A DNA stretch of 64,000 nt from Entonaema liquescens (GCA_902805475.1 CADCSX010000002.1:930001-994000); one strand, 5' to 3'. Positions 34,501 to 47,344 are shown, counted from the first letter of the stretch. Made by a program: numbers and translations. The notes: generated by a model not told the origin, from the letters alone.

Positions 34501-37406
34501 AGACCCTGGTTGTTGCTCGGGCCAATCCAAGGGCATTTCGAGCTCGTAAGCATTGATCCATTCAAACCATTTTAAGCAGCGAGCGACCTGTAGTAACACG
34601 GCTCGTAGGTTAATCGAGCCTGCTGATAATGTATGGTGAGATGCAATGTCAAGTTTCTGCTCCTCTAGCAAAAGATGGAGCGCAAGGAATATGTCTTGGG
34701 CATGCCGTGTCCTGCTTAGGTAGTCATGGCTAGGAGAAGTTGGAAGATATCCGTCTGGACCACAAGCAGCATCTCCGTTACTGGAGGATAAATACGCCAA
34801 AGCGTGCTTTGTATGTGTAGAGAGAAAGCTCGTGCTATCCCGCTCAGAGCTGGCTTGAAACATTGATAAGGAAGAATCGTCTTCTTCCATCATCCACTGC
34901 CATGCTTTGTTTTCGACCCAGGACGGGTGCGTTAACGATCCTGGCGTTTCGTACCTATTCATCGCGTCCCAATCACCGAGATCAATCTGTGCTCCGCTAC
35001 TTGACCGTAAGTAACCTCTAGATCTCCTTCGAGGCGTATTGTCAGCTGGAAGCGTAGCCTCGTCGACGTCCAAGGCAAGAAATATGGAGAGAATTTGAAT
35101 AACAACGGCCGACCATTCGATGTCAGCAACCTCGGTGTCTTGTTGTCGAAGCCATGCAATAATCTCCCACCAATTAGAAACTAACCTTTCACCGGAGGGG
35201 TTGGAAGAGCTGTTCGTAGAGCTTTTAAAACTTTCAAAACTCGTGGAGAAGTGGGTTGGAGCTGAATACGTATTTGGTGGTGGTGCTGGGTGTCTTCGTC
35301 TAAAATGTCTACAACACCGCGTAGTTTGGGGTGCCGTAGACCAGCAATTTCTCCAATCGCAGGAGTTACAGCTCTATTGATACCGACGTCCCGGTTGACA
35401 AGACTACCATGGTAATCGAGACTGCGTAGATTGGCGAGCGATAGCTTCGAGGGAAGGTTCACAGACGTCATTTGCGTCCACGGTGCTTGAAGACTGAGCT
35501 CGCGCTGACCCTCGGTAGATTGCGATAATACGAGAATCATAGAAATTTCGCCATCAACAATTTTGCACGAGTCTATAACATTTTGCGCCTTCCTGAGTTG
35601 GCCAAAGGTTACAACCGTTTTGTCGGGTCCCGGGGATGAAGCTAAGTTAGAACTGCCTGGTTGCAGGTGAAGTGTTAATAATTGTAAACGTTTCTCCATT
35701 GGGTCTTGAATCCCAACTAAGACCTGTTGGCGATTTTGTCCGTCATCTATAGATTCTGGACCGACAAGACAGAAGACTTTGCATTGTGATTTGGCGGGTT
35801 GTTTAGAGAGCGAATAGCGAACATTGCTATTGTCTATAGGAATGCTGTGGATCTTTGTAAACAAGACCTCCTGAGTAAGACCGTCAAATTCGTGGTCATC
35901 TATACCCATAGTATGGAAGCCCTCGAAATCGCCACCTGCTCGTAACTCCTCTAATAAACTATCGACCGGTGCTTCTAGCAGAGTATTTACCCCGTGATTG
36001 GCACTTGCGGTAAAACTCGGACCGGAAAATGCGCCGCTAGTTCGACCTCGATGACTACCGTGTGAAGTATCCCTTCTTGTGTTAGGATGGTTAGAGATCT
36101 GGGCCTGCTCAGAAAATGCCGTTCTATCCTGCGAAGCAGAGAGGTCGGCTCTGGCAAGCATGGAGCTTACGCGACGAGATGTGCGGCGAGTTACACCGGA
36201 TTCCTTCTCTATACCTAGCGATGATTCTAGATTTTGTAGAGTTTTATCGTTCTTCTCAATCCTCTCGCTCTTACGCGATCGTTTCCCAGGCAAGGGGGCA
36301 CCAAAACTCTCCCTAAATGTTGGGTGCAACGGCGTCGTGGCGCCACTGGGTAAGCCGGGCTGCATTGAGCTGCGCCGTCGATCTGTCTTCGCTTTTGTGG
36401 GGTTTCGCCCATTGACAAAGGGGTCTTCATTGGAGATGTAAATGAGCTTCCAAACGGTATACATGCAAGTCTCTCTATTAACAGTAACCGCAAGGACTAG
36501 CTTTCCCTTGCCTTTCCTGTAGGTTTGGCGGTGTGGTATCTCTTCGATGTGAACTATCTCCTCTGCCCTATCAAGGAAATTGGGGGACTTTTCAGAGCCG
36601 GGACGACTCTTGCGTTTGGCGGTTTTATCTGCCTGCGTAACAACTAATCCGAGTTCCAGCAGGGGGTCGGTGAGGGCAACTAGGCGCGGCCATTGGGAAT
36701 CATTCTTTGCCTCTGGGATGTCCCATAGGTTGTCAAGGCTGGCATTCAACCTGAGAGGAAGTGACTTCGGCTTGCCAAGAGTTTCAGTAGTGAAAGTACT
36801 GAGTTGAGACGACCTTATAGAAGCCGGAGAGAGTTGATTCGAAATAAAAGAGTTATGTGGAACTCGGGGAAACTTCAGGCTCGCGGCCAGGTTGGTATCA
36901 GTTCGTTGCCGTCGTTGGATTATAACACCCTGTGGCGCGGCACACGCAGATTCGACTTCAAAAGGCATATGAACTACGTGACTGGTCCCATCAAGAAAAT
37001 AGACGTGAGCTTGGGTCTTGAGGAAGACGACCAAAGCTTTGGATAATGCTCTCTCATTTTTGTTGGTATTGGTGTCGGACTGAAAACGAACCCGCTTCTC
37101 CCCAGGTTTTTCATCTTGAGCATCTTCTGTAAGTTCGGAATTTGGAAAATATGTTAATAGAGCCTGGATGATAGGCTCATTTTCCAACTTGAAGCCAAAA
37201 CATTTGCGAAAAATGCAACCTCTGGACCATACGACAGAGTCCTTGGTAACTAAAAGCTCGTCTTCTCCTTCTTCGTTGCTATTATGGTTAACGGTGATGC
37301 TCCAATCGTAAGAGGAAGAAGATGGATTTTCCGGTAGGAGTTGCTCCTGTATAGCATATTGAAGTGCGGTAGGCTCGTGCAGCCCGAGCGATGTCACCGA
37401 AGCCAT
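31542..37406 (-). CDS. APC1: Anaphase-promoting complex subunit 1 (two frame breaks)
   Basis: Apc1 is the large scaffold of the APC/C ubiquitin ligase and carries the proteasome/cyclosome repeats. Exon 1 is 37406-34078. A 50 bp intron (GTGAGT, TTTAG) precedes exon 2, 34027-31542. The N-terminal WD40-like region includes DSVVWSRGCIFRKCFGF and a Ser/Arg-rich insert. The middle carries PIRSTMVYSIIPRTKMFEDL. The C-terminal half has the PC-repeat region (WAFFHSGVAGGLSISRQAKG, HAGFLLALGLNGHLKG, ASYIGTMDSLITRLLSVHV, LAAGFALGFINLGKG). Frame breaks lie near 35191-35196 (ccgg, one base short before WWEIIAWLRQQ) and near 31808-31812 (one base short before AERGIVLDRGVGG). With one base added at each, the two exons become exactly 1110 and 829 codons, or 1938 residues, a normal size. 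Because APC1 is essential, assembly errors are likely. Confidence 0.93.
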
Positions 37407-38137
37407 ATTAGGTGTATTAAATCCATTTGAAGACAGCTAAACTATCTTGGTCTTGCTCGTTGGGAAGTTAAGCAGGAGAGTGATTGGGTATTTCGAGCCC
37501 ATTCCCTGATAACTGGATTCTTATAAGTTGTGTGAAATTCATGAGAGGTACTTTAGAATTAATTCATATGAATTTAAGAAGAAGCGCGGTACGGAACGGA
37601 AGTACACGCGACGAGGCTACATGTAGGTATAGGTACTTCTATGCGAGCAAGTGTACCTAATTGGAGAGTTGGGGTTGAATTTTTGGAGGGGTTAAGGGAA
37701 CGAGAGTGATTGGCTAGGAAATTTTAGTGGTCCTTTTAGGTTTAGCGGGTACCGACGTGTAAAGCTGCATTCCATTCTTGTTGAAGTCGGAAGCTTGTGA
37801 GCTTACCCCCGGGATGCTAACTGACGTAGCTTTCTATCCGCTAATACCTACCTAGGTACTATGGGTAGCTCAACTTACCTAATATTTCTCCAATGACCTT
37901 CGGCTATCGTCGACTCTAGCTTACATCCATAGCTTTTAATTTATACATACCCACGTCAGGCTATCCTCAGATAATTACGGTCAAGAAATCGCGAATCCGC
38001 AGCTTTGAATAGGTTCACGCGTAACCTTCAAAGCTTCAAACCTCGTACACATATCTATAACTTGTCTTAGTTTGTCTCATATCATCTGTTTTATCAACTT
38101 GGCCCCTGATGTCATCGGATTGGATTGATCGCCTGTC
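37407..38137. promoter_or_regulatory. Divergent upstream region of APC1 and VPS41
   Basis: The 731 bp between the two divergent starts must contain both promoters. The near-palindromic motif acctacctaggt recurs around 37847-37858, as in the palindrome at 14355. No RNA gene was recognised. Confidence 0.5.
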
Positions 38138-41100
38138 ATGACAGAAGCACAGCCCAGCTTGGGCGACAACGGCACCGATGACGCCAACAGTATCAACAAC
38201 CATGATAGCGCTACACCAAAGGCCAGTGTCGATGAACCGGAACATGAACGTATTTCCGATCACCTCCAAGCGCCTCATTCCAAAGAGAATGGCGACGTAA
38301 AAATAGACACAAAGGACGCCGGCGGAGACGACGACGAAGCTGACGCTAACGAAGATGACGAAGCAGAAGATGAAGGTGATGGTGGTGGTGGTGGTGATGA
38401 CGAAAACGACGACGAAGATGAAGATGAGGACGAAGACGAGGAACCTAGATTAAAATACGCCCGCTTGACAAAGCACACAGGCGCCGTCTATAAGAACGGC
38501 GACGCCACCAGTACGTTTCTCGTCGCAGGAGACAAGATGGTAGTCGGAACACATAATGGAAATATCGTAAGCGGATACTACAAAAGCAATTCATCTATAG
38601 GGTTACTAATATTAAAGCGCGTAAATAGCATGTTTTCCAACTACCAGACTTCCAGTCTTTGCTTGTCTATCAAGCTCATACTGCCTCCGTTACGAGCATC
38701 TCGATATCCCCATATCCGCCTCCCTCTATCCCGACAGCCCTTAAGCCCGAGGCCGTTAATAGGGTCGTGTCGCAAACAATTAACCGACCTTCCTCGAGGC
38801 AATCAGACTCAACACCAGGCAATCAGCGGAGATCGCGCGAGTTACCGCAGGTTCCTAATATCCCTTCGAACAATATATTCATTGCCAGCTCTTCCATGGA
38901 CGGGAACGTCCGTGTTCAACCCCTTATCGAGCTTCGAGACGTACAGCTGAGGAATTTTGCGCGACCACTTCAAGCTGTGGCTTTATCACCAGATTTCAGG
39001 AATGATAGGACGTACTTGTCTGGTGGCCTTGCTGGTAACCTGGTCCTTACAGTCGGTGCGCCTCAAGGGCGAAGTACGTCGTCGACTACTGGAACTGCTG
39101 CTGCCGCCGCGTCTGGCTGGCTCGGGAGTATTGGAATAGGCGCAAACACTGGAAAGGACTCGATACTTCATTCGGGAGAGGGAACCATCAGCACGATCAA
39201 ATGGTCCTTATCGGGGAGATACGTTGCCTGGTTAAACGAGCATGGCATCAAGATCATGCGAACAAAGTTGCACCTAGACACCGCAGATGCAGAGGATGCC
39301 TGGAAGCGAGTAGGTCATATCGATAGGCCACAAACAGACGAGTGGGAAGAAATGGCTGGTGTATGGAAGGGTAGGGCAGAGTGGATCGACGACCAGGCGG
39401 TTGCAAGTGACGAGACAGAGAAGGAAAGCGATCTGTCTGGCGCTTTATCGCCCGCTGCCGCGAAACTAAGTCAGCAGGCGCAAAAACACGATAAAAGCAT
39501 TGAACGGTTACTAGTTGGATGGGGTGGCACAATATGGATTATTCATGTCCACCCTGGAGGTGTTGGCGTGGGAAAGAATGCTGGGGAAAGGTCCATTGGT
39601 AGGGCTGAAATTGTGAAGATGTACGTATGCCCATTCGAGCTTCTACGGATTTTTGCTGACGTTTTTAGACTTCGCATGGATTGCATTATATCCGGCATCT
39701 CATTATATACCCAAACTCTGCTTTTAGTCTTAGCATTTTGCAAACCGGAGGACGAGGATGAACCTGACAAACTGTCAAGCAAAGGTGAACCATCTGGTGG
39801 AATAAGGCGCCGCCACAATGCTCAACCTCCCGAATTGAGATTAATCGACCTTGCATCCCAAGTCGAGGTTGACAAAGATATTCTTACCGTCAGTCGGTTT
39901 GAACGACTTTCTTCTAATGATTATCATTTAGGCGTATTGCCCGCGAGTAGAGCCGCCTCTGTTGTTGCATCTCGAGGGGCTTTAGAGGCCTTAGCTGGTT
40001 TTGGTACTGATATGTGGAATGCTGCTATCAACCCGAGGTCCCTGTTTAGCTCTGGTGCAAGCCTCAGGAGCAAGGATAGCACAGATGCCGCGTCGAGTCC
40101 TAGAGCTGCTAATACCGGAGGGAGTGTGCGAGCCAGTCTAGACTCGGTATCACGGACAGCGCATCCCAACCTCATCAAACCCGGGACTAAGATATTCATT
40201 CATAGTCCGTATGACTGCATCCTTGGAACAAAAAGAGATTTGGGTGACCATCTAGAGTGGCTTTTAGAACATCAGAGGCACCAAGATGCGTGGGAATTAT
40301 TAAATGAGCACCCAGAGATTGTGAACGCCTCTACTGAAAGACCTCCGGAACTTATCCCATTAAGTCCCGAACGAAGGCCATCGACTACAGACGACTTTTA
40401 CGAAGAAACGTCATCTCTAATAGACGACCACATTAGGTTTATGAACACATCGGCAGAGAAAGAGAAACGACGAATTGGTGAGCTTTGGATTCAAGAATTG
40501 GTGGAAGACGGGGATTGGGCCGGTGCTGCTCGGGTTGCGGCAAAGGTGATTAATACTCCTCACCAATGGGAGAATTGGATATATACTTTCGCGGGGGCAA
40601 ACAAATTTGACGAGATCGTTGATTATGTGCCATCGGAACCAATGCGTCCACCCATTCCAGGGACAGTATACGAGGTTATGTTGGGACATTATATTCAAAT
40701 TGACAAACCTCGGTTTAAGGAATTACTCGACCGGTGGGGCACGGAGCTTTTCAATGTGAACGAGGTTACCATTGCACTAGAAAATCAACTCAAGTTCCGG
40801 GATGTGAGAGAAGACAGTGTCGAAGGTGGCGAGAAGGGGCGTGACTGGCGAATTGTGACGGAAAGCTTAGCGAGACTTTACGAAGTTGACGGGCGGTATC
40901 GAGAAGCCTTGAAGGGTTATATTAAGCTTCAAGATGCGGACTCCGCAATGCGTCTAATAAGAGATAATCATCTCGCGGAGGCCGTCATCGATGACGTTCC
41001 CAGCTTTATCGCGCTTAGGGTACCGGAAGCAGAATTAAGTCGAATGAGCATCCCCGAGCTTGAAGAGGCTACCTCGGAAGCTATCACGTTACTTGTGGAC

Positions 41101-42255
41101 GAGGCGGCTCGAGGCCTCATCAAGCCAGAGGTTGTGGTCGAGCAACTAGAAGCAAGGCATCTGAATCTTTATCTCTACTTCTACTTCCGCGGCCTGTGGC
41201 AGGAATACCGAGAGCGTCCTGTTGACGAAAGCATATCGCTTGTCGATAATTTTGCTGATCTGGCCGTCCATATTTTTGTCTCGTTTGACCGCGAGCTTCT
41301 AATGGATTTCTTAAAGGTCTCTACGTCCTATAAGTTTGAGAAGGCGGTTGAGGAATGCGAGCAGGCTAATTTTATACCTGAGCTCGTCTATCTATATTCT
41401 AAAACCGGCGAGATGAAACGAGCACTCTATCTTATTATTGACCGCCTAGGCGATGTATCCCAGGCCATTAGTTTCGCGAAAGAGCAAGACGACCCTGACC
41501 TCTGGGAGGATCTCCTCGACTATAGTATGGACAAACCACGCTTCATCCGTGCGTTGCTCGAGGAGGTTGGTACTGCCATTGATCCGATCACACTGGTCCG
41601 ACGTATTCCCGAAGGACTTGAGATCCCCGGCCTTCGGGAGGGTTTGAAGCACATCATGAAAGAACATGAAATCCAATACAGTATCTCGTCTGGCGTGGCC
41701 CGTGTCCTCAGATCTGAAGTAGCCGCCGCTCAGAATCAACTCCGCAGCGGACAAAAAAGGGGCATTAGGTTTGAAGTGCTGGCCCATACAGAAGATCATG
41801 TCGATGTTGAAGTAAAAGACGTATCTGCCCCTCCGACTGCGACGCCACGCACAGGTGGAACCGGAACCGGAACACCCAGTGAGATAGTGGATGTTAACAC
41901 GTTAACGAACAACAATTCCACGGACAAAAAACAGCAACAACCAGGGCACGATCATAGGGAGTTGAAACCAGGTCATTGCGCAAGATGTCTCGAACCATTC
42001 ACCGAGTGGGAGGCGGAGACACTCGTGGGCTTTGCATGCGGTCATATATATCATATTACACACCTCCTGGAATACCTACACCCGGGCCAGGGTGTGGATC
42101 CGGGCGTAGTTGGGAACAGTGACGAGGACCGAACAAGAGGAGGTCGATTTGTGGGTAGTAAAGTCACCCATGCGCGGTTATTAAGAGACCGGATCGAAGG
42201 GGGCTGCCCGGTGTGTAGGAATAAGAGGGAAGTTGTCGAAGGCGGCCACGGTTGA
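38138..42255 (+). CDS. VPS41: Vacuolar protein sorting protein 41 (HOPS complex)
   Basis: Vps41 is the Rab7/Ypt7-binding HOPS subunit that tethers endosomes and AP-3 vesicles to the vacuole. I read three exons: 38138-38566, 38629-39620 and 39669-42255. Both introns are short (62 and 48 bp). The 48 bp intron is a multiple of three without a stop, so unspliced reading would silently add 16 residues. The product is 1335 residues. The N-terminus has a long Asp/Glu/Gly-rich acidic tract, and a WD40-like domain starts near KYARLTKHTG. The clathrin-heavy-chain-repeat region spans roughly residues 650-1180. The protein ends in a RING-H2 domain: the Cys pair in HCARC, then CGHIYHITHLL, and the final CPVC pair. 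The acidic tract corresponds to a variable region in fungal orthologues. Confidence 0.95.
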
Positions 42256-42760
42256 TGATGAATATTAACCATTAACTTACTCTGTTTGATTCGATTCTGG
42301 CTAAACCTGCATAGTTGGGAGTTGGGGGCATATGACAGATATGATTATCTAGGGCTTTATACGAGATGTGTCAAAGGTTGAAACAGTATTATAATTGCCA
42401 AGATTATTCGGTCTGGGCTGATGGCGACAGCGCGAGTTACAAATGGGACCAGAACCATTGAACCGCGAAACTTACAAATGAAACCAAAGTATTCGGCGCA
42501 AGTTGACAGCGAGACAGCGAGGTCGCGAGAGTTACATAATCAAGAAGCAATATAAGAGGTAACAGTGCCATTGCAGTGCTTAAACTATCGCATATATATC
42601 ACATACCTACCTATATACACGTATGTCTATACACATTAGAGTCACGTGCGACTAATACGAGTGGACAAGTTAAATCAAGTATATGAATTTCCCTTACATA
42701 AATTAACTGCACTAAGGGAACTTCAACACCGCCATTCTTCTTTAATCTCGAAATTACAAT
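42256..42760. other. Intergenic region between VPS41 and the NAT gene
   Basis: This is about 500 bp of A+T-rich spacer. No gene is visible. Confidence 0.5.
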
Positions 42761-43759
42761 ATGGGGGGCCGCTTAAGATACAGCCATGGCCAAATCGAGC
42801 AATATTTCAACAGAATTGCGCTGCCCGAGCAAAATCGACTATTTTCGGTAGCAGCACTTTCAGACGATGACAAGCTGAGCTATTTGGCTCTCCTTAACAA
42901 ACATAATATAGTGCGAATACCATTCGAGAATTTAACGCAACATTATTCATGGCATAGAACTGTTAATGTTCGGCCTCAACACCTGTTCAAGAAAATTGTA
43001 CCCCCGCCTAGTCGCCGTGGCGGGTACTGCATGGAAGCCAACTCTCTGTTTCACACCGTACTCCTCAGTCTCGGATTCCAGGTCTATATGGCGGGTGCCC
43101 GGGTTTACGGCAAAGATACAGGCAAATACGGCGGCTTCTCGCACTGCGTGAACATCGTCATCATCGGCAGTAACCGGTACATGGTGGACGTGGGTTTCGG
43201 CGCCAACGGCCCCACGGCCCCGGCCCCCCTACGCCACAACGCGCCGCGCTCGCATATCGAGGGGACCGACGCGCTGATGCGGTTCGTCCACGAGCCCATC
43301 CCGCAGCAGGTCGACCAGGGGCAGAAGGTCTGGATCTACCAGCACCAGGTCAGCCGCGACGCCCAGTGGGTGCCCATGTACTGCTTCGTCGATATCGAGT
43401 TCCTGCTCGAGGACATCCGCGGCATGAACCTGGGCCCGTGGAAGAGCCCCAGCTCCTGGTTCACCCAGAAGGTCGTGCTGTCGCGGTTCACGACCGATGC
43501 CGAGGGCGACGCCGATGAACCCGCTTTTATGAGCGATAGGGCGGTTGCGGAGGGCAGGATCGACGGCGCGCTGATTTTGTTCCAGGATACGCTGAAGTGG
43601 CGCCGCGAGGGGCAGACAGTGCAGATTGCGAGGTTTGAGACGGAGGAGCAGAGGCTGGACGCGATGAAGAAGTACTTTGGTATCGAGTTCGACGAGGAGG
43701 ATCGGGAGGCTATTCGTGGTACTACGAGCGAGATAAGTCAGGTCAGTTTTGCGATTTAG
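42761..43759 (+). CDS. Arylamine N-acetyltransferase
   Basis: The enzyme transfers acetyl (or malonyl in some fungi) from CoA to aromatic amines and related xenobiotics in the cytosol. It is one exon of 332 residues, slightly longer than bacterial NATs as is usual for fungi. The catalytic triad is visible: Cys in RRGGYCMEANSLF, His in GGFSHCVNIVI and Asp in MVDVGFGANGP. The N-terminal helical part carries IPFENLTQHY. The middle of the gene (about 43180-43480) is strikingly G+C-rich against A+T-richer flanks, but the frame is intact and all family blocks are present. In Fusarium, NAT paralogues detoxify plant benzoxazolinones; whether this copy does so cannot be judged here. Confidence 0.93.
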   Translation: MGGRLRYSHGQIEQYFNRIALPEQNRLFSVAALSDDDKLSYLALLNKHNIVRIPFENLTQHYSWHRTVNVRPQHLFKKIVPPPSRRGGYCMEANSLFHTVLLSLGFQVYMAGARVYGKDTGKYGGFSHCVNIVIIGSNRYMVDVGFGANGPTAPAPLRHNAPRSHIEGTDALMRFVHEPIPQQVDQGQKVWIYQHQVSRDAQWVPMYCFVDIEFLLEDIRGMNLGPWKSPSSWFTQKVVLSRFTTDAEGDADEPAFMSDRAVAEGRIDGALILFQDTLKWRREGQTVQIARFETEEQRLDAMKKYFGIEFDEEDREAIRGTTSEISQVSFAI

Positions 43760-44247
43760 GGTGGTGTTGTGAGAAATGTACTGGAAAGTATTTCCATCAC
43801 CTCTTATATAGAAGCCTAGAAATAGACTACTTCTAGATATATTATATGGCGGTCTTGGAAAACCTTGGTACTTTTGTGAGAATATTTGTGGATGCTGTTA
43901 CTACACCTAGCGGTTAAAAGGTTTTCCCTTGCCATGCTTATATTTTACCCCTTAATATATCAAACATTCCCTTCTTGATCATCGAGAACTCTTACCCCGC
44001 CTCGTTTTAGGGGACGAGGGGTATAAGTAAAGCATCGACGAGCGGCTAATACAGCGTTTTCCATATTTACCTAAACAGCACAACCCAACATTTCATCATA
44101 GCACGGATACAGTCATGCTCCACGCCTTTACGTAGCTCTTAATAAAAACATGTACTCATGAATGAAGAACGATATATTTTCATTTGGCTATTTAAGTATC
44201 TCTAAATCCACCGCGAATTCTTTCCCATTATGAGATCATATACACAC
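43760..44247. other. Intergenic region between convergent genes
   Basis: These are the 3' flanks of the NAT gene and the F-box/ankyrin gene. A+T-rich, with no gene seen. Confidence 0.5.
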
Positions 44248-45684
44248 TTATATCTCGTTACCCCTTTTTGCAGAATGCAACGTTCGGAGAAGAAAGCTAA
44301 CATTAGAATGCCCCGATTGCTCTGAATAGTCAAGTGCCGTGTTACCACTAGCATCTTTCGCGTTCACATAGAGCGAATAATAACAGTTCTTGAGCATGAG
44401 GTTCAAAGCCTTGATGTTGATTTCGGACTGCTGGCAAGCCCAATGGACATAATATTGCCTTCCTCCAAGGTGCTCGGGAGCCAACTCTCTGGCCAAGGTG
44501 CGAGCCAGGAACCCCTTGGTTTCCGTCGTTCTGGAAGTGCTCTCGGATGCCACGACGAAAGCATTCTCGATTCCTTTGAAGTCGCCCCGCGCGTTGAGGA
44601 TATCCGTTAAGACCTTCGTGACACGAAACATCTCATCGCTGCTAGCCGCCCTCTTCACTGCGTTGCTCGCCCATGTACCCCTATCATTTATTTTAAGGTG
44701 CTTGCTGATGAGGTGCAATGCATTCTCGGTCTTCCCATGGAATATAGCGAACTGAAGGGGCTTGAGCTGTGGTCCGCAAGAAGGGGGGTCTAGAGACGCT
44801 CCATAACTTAACAGAAGATCTATTATCTCTGTATTATCCTCTAGCGTAATAGCATAGTGTAGGGGCCCCAGAGGTGCTATTGCCAGAAGGGAATCACCAG
44901 GCATAGGCTCTGATGCATTGTGTCCTTTGGTGAGCAAAATCTGCACAACAGGAGTCATGCCCGCTGCTGCTGCTAGATGGAGCGGCATGTAGACGTTGTG
45001 GCCTGAATGGGTGTAAACGTCGGCTCGATAATACGAGCGCATAGACAGGAGACCAGCCACAAACTCATGTCCTGAGGCAATCGCCATGACCAAGGGGGTA
45101 AGCAAGTACCAATTAGACGTGCTTAGCCATGGGTTGGTGATCCTTTGCACAAGTGCGTTGCCTTGGATCGGTATATCTACGAGACACCCCGCCATCATGA
45201 GGTTGTAGATGATCTCGTCGTGTCCACCGGTTGCAGCATAAGACACTGGTGTTCGATCCTCCGCATCCTTCACATTCAGATACTCCGGGAACATTTTCAA
45301 TGACGCCTTGATAGCTTTCTTTGCTGCTTGGACGAATCCACCAGACGCGGCCCAGTGCAAGACCGAAAATTGGGAGTCGGGGATTCGTGCTTGTCTTTCG
45401 TGGAGCTGGAAGTCTTTGATACTGTCATAGATGGGAAGGCTGTGTCGAATTAAATCCCGAGTCCTGGCAGTGGCGGCCTCTTGTGCGGCCATGACGTCCA
45501 ACACATTGCGACGGTAAAGGAGCTCATTTAGCAATCCCCAGAACTGTTTGCATGTACGACTTAAGCGGGAAAGTTCTTGTAGTCCGGGAACGAAATCTCT
45601 GGCAATGAGATAAAAGAGGTCGTCTGGAAGCTTCTGCGAGGAGATTATGTCACGCGACGATGTACTAGGGTTCTCGGTAGACAT
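44248..45684 (-). CDS. F-box and ankyrin-repeat protein
   Basis: This single-exon gene encodes 478 residues. Residues about 17-60 (KLPDDLFYLIARDFVPGLQELSRLSRTCKQFW) read as an F-box. That would dock the protein to Skp1 in an SCF ubiquitin ligase. Ankyrin repeats follow: SVLHWAASGGFVQAAKKAI, RTPVSYAATGGHDEIIYNLM, TPLVMAIASGHEFVAGLL, MPLHLAAAAGMTPVVQILL, GPLHYAITLEDNTEIIDLLL and a last one near GNTALDYSEQSGHSNVSFLL. Such F-box/ankyrin proteins are highly expanded in Pezizomycotina, and their substrates are mostly unknown. The frame is intact and the start context is acceptable. Confidence 0.87.
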   Translation of the reverse strand: MSTENPSTSSRDIISSQKLPDDLFYLIARDFVPGLQELSRLSRTCKQFWGLLNELLYRRNVLDVMAAQEAATARTRDLIRHSLPIYDSIKDFQLHERQARIPDSQFSVLHWAASGGFVQAAKKAIKASLKMFPEYLNVKDAEDRTPVSYAATGGHDEIIYNLMMAGCLVDIPIQGNALVQRITNPWLSTSNWYLLTPLVMAIASGHEFVAGLLSMRSYYRADVYTHSGHNVYMPLHLAAAAGMTPVVQILLTKGHNASEPMPGDSLLAIAPLGPLHYAITLEDNTEIIDLLLSYGASLDPPSCGPQLKPLQFAIFHGKTENALHLISKHLKINDRGTWASNAVKRAASSDEMFRVTKVLTDILNARGDFKGIENAFVVASESTSRTTETKGFLARTLARELAPEHLGGRQYYVHWACQQSEINIKALNLMLKNCYYSLYVNAKDASGNTALDYSEQSGHSNVSFLLRTLHSAKRGNEI

Positions 45685-47344
45685 GGCTAAGAGAATAGGA
45701 GTTAGCCGGGGTTCCTTCGACGGGCAGTGTTTGGGATAATTTACCGTCGCGTTGCGTTTGGGCGTGTGTTAAAGCGTCTGAACTGGTGCTGTCCATTTTG
45801 AATTTGGATCCGTTTAATACTTGGATAAATAGTTGTAGAGAGGAATGTATCGGATGGAGATAAGTGTTTAAGCTGGGAGGAATGGACAGATGGAGATGAT
45901 GTAGAAGTGTGGATGTATTTATAACGAATGTAGAAAATGATCGAGCGTGTCAATGCTTTTAAGTCATAAATTATAAGTAGTAAAGTACGTCTGCAAGATG
46001 GAAGGTCGTGACTACGTCGTCGGTTTATTAAAGTAGCAATACAGGTTTCTCGCACTGCCCTAGCCAGTGACGCATGCAAGAAGGTCTAAAACAGTACGCA
46101 AGTAGGTAGATATTAGTAAGAAAACACTGTTACGGTAAAGGGAACCTGATACAGTATAGGAACTGGTTTTATCGATGACTCGGCAGCATGAGCTGTTTAA
46201 GTATGAATAAACCAATAATAAGGCCATATAATTTTAACTGTAGGCACCTTGAGGCTATTCACACCCACAAAGGTATCTAGCTAACCCATCAAGTCAGCCC
46301 TTTCGGCAGTCGTGCTGTATGGAAGCATATGATAACGCGTATTTCATCTTACTAACTATGTCACGAGCAGAAACCCCAAGTGACTACCCACCTAAGATAC
46401 GTAAGATAGCATAGTAGTTAGCTGAACTGGGAAATTCACATTCACTGCTCCCGACCTTAGGTATGGCTACTGAACACATCGGGCGGTGCTCCGGAACGGT
46501 ACAACTATCTATCCGGTATCCCACGAACGAAATTCCCACGTGAAGTAGATAGGTATCCTGAGTGTGTCTGTTTGATCGGTCCTTGGATTGTAATTCGTTC
46601 TTATAAGGTGAGAAGTATACAAGAGATGATGATCCAGGTAGCAGCATAAGAGGATATCTAAAGTACCTAAAGTAATGAAGGACCCAAGCACTTTAACCGT
46701 GGTTACCTATTTCATATATCATGTGCCTTACAAATGCCTTCGCTAGCAAACCCGCGTTAACAAGCGTACCGCTGCTCCAAATATATGTACTTATGTAAGA
46801 AACCTTGAATGACAGCGGGAAGTCAGTTTGCGAGCTGCCTGTTTTATCATTCATTCTACTACCATAGGACTCATCCGGAGAGTAACCGGGTTTGGTGTCG
46901 CGCATCACGGATGATTGCTCATGGAATTTTTAACAACTAGGACCAGTACGTGTTTATAAGTATCGTCAGCTATCTGATGGGCCCTAGCCATTTCTTATGT
47001 TTGATAGGCTTGGTTATGCGTTGCTGTATTATATCATTTTAGTATTAGGGGCAGTTATGTCTGCAAATATTTTGTAGGAATTGGAGAGGCCAACAGAATG
47101 TTAGTCCGCTGCGGGATCGGGCCATGTTATATCCCGATTTGTATGTTGGTTTGACTTCAGTTAGTATCCTAAACAATAGAGGCGCTGCAGCCTGAATATT
47201 ATGGAGATAATCATTTATATCCGCCAAAATCCGTCCTCTGAGTATATCTCACCTTGGGCCCCCAGGTAAATATAAGGGCTGACATACCTGTTCCTCTACA
47301 GCTTCAGTATCACAATTACCCCGCGATTCAAGACATAAAATACT
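45685..47344. other. Intergenic region upstream of the F-box/ankyrin and SDR genes
   Basis: The two flanking genes diverge. Open frames at 45741-46079, 46384-46647 and 46693-46908 (all minus) show no family features. A putative TATA-like A+T run lies before the SDR start. No repeat or RNA gene was found. Confidence 0.45.

Noticed and set aside
37441..37500. Stretch resembling part of 5S rRNA (gggaagttaagcagg)
   Set aside because: Only a short similarity; the rest of a 5S rRNA (conserved internal promoter boxes, about 120 nt) is absent.
45741..46079. 112-residue frame just upstream of the F-box/ankyrin gene
   Set aside because: Likely 5' flank or leader; no domain and A+T-rich composition.
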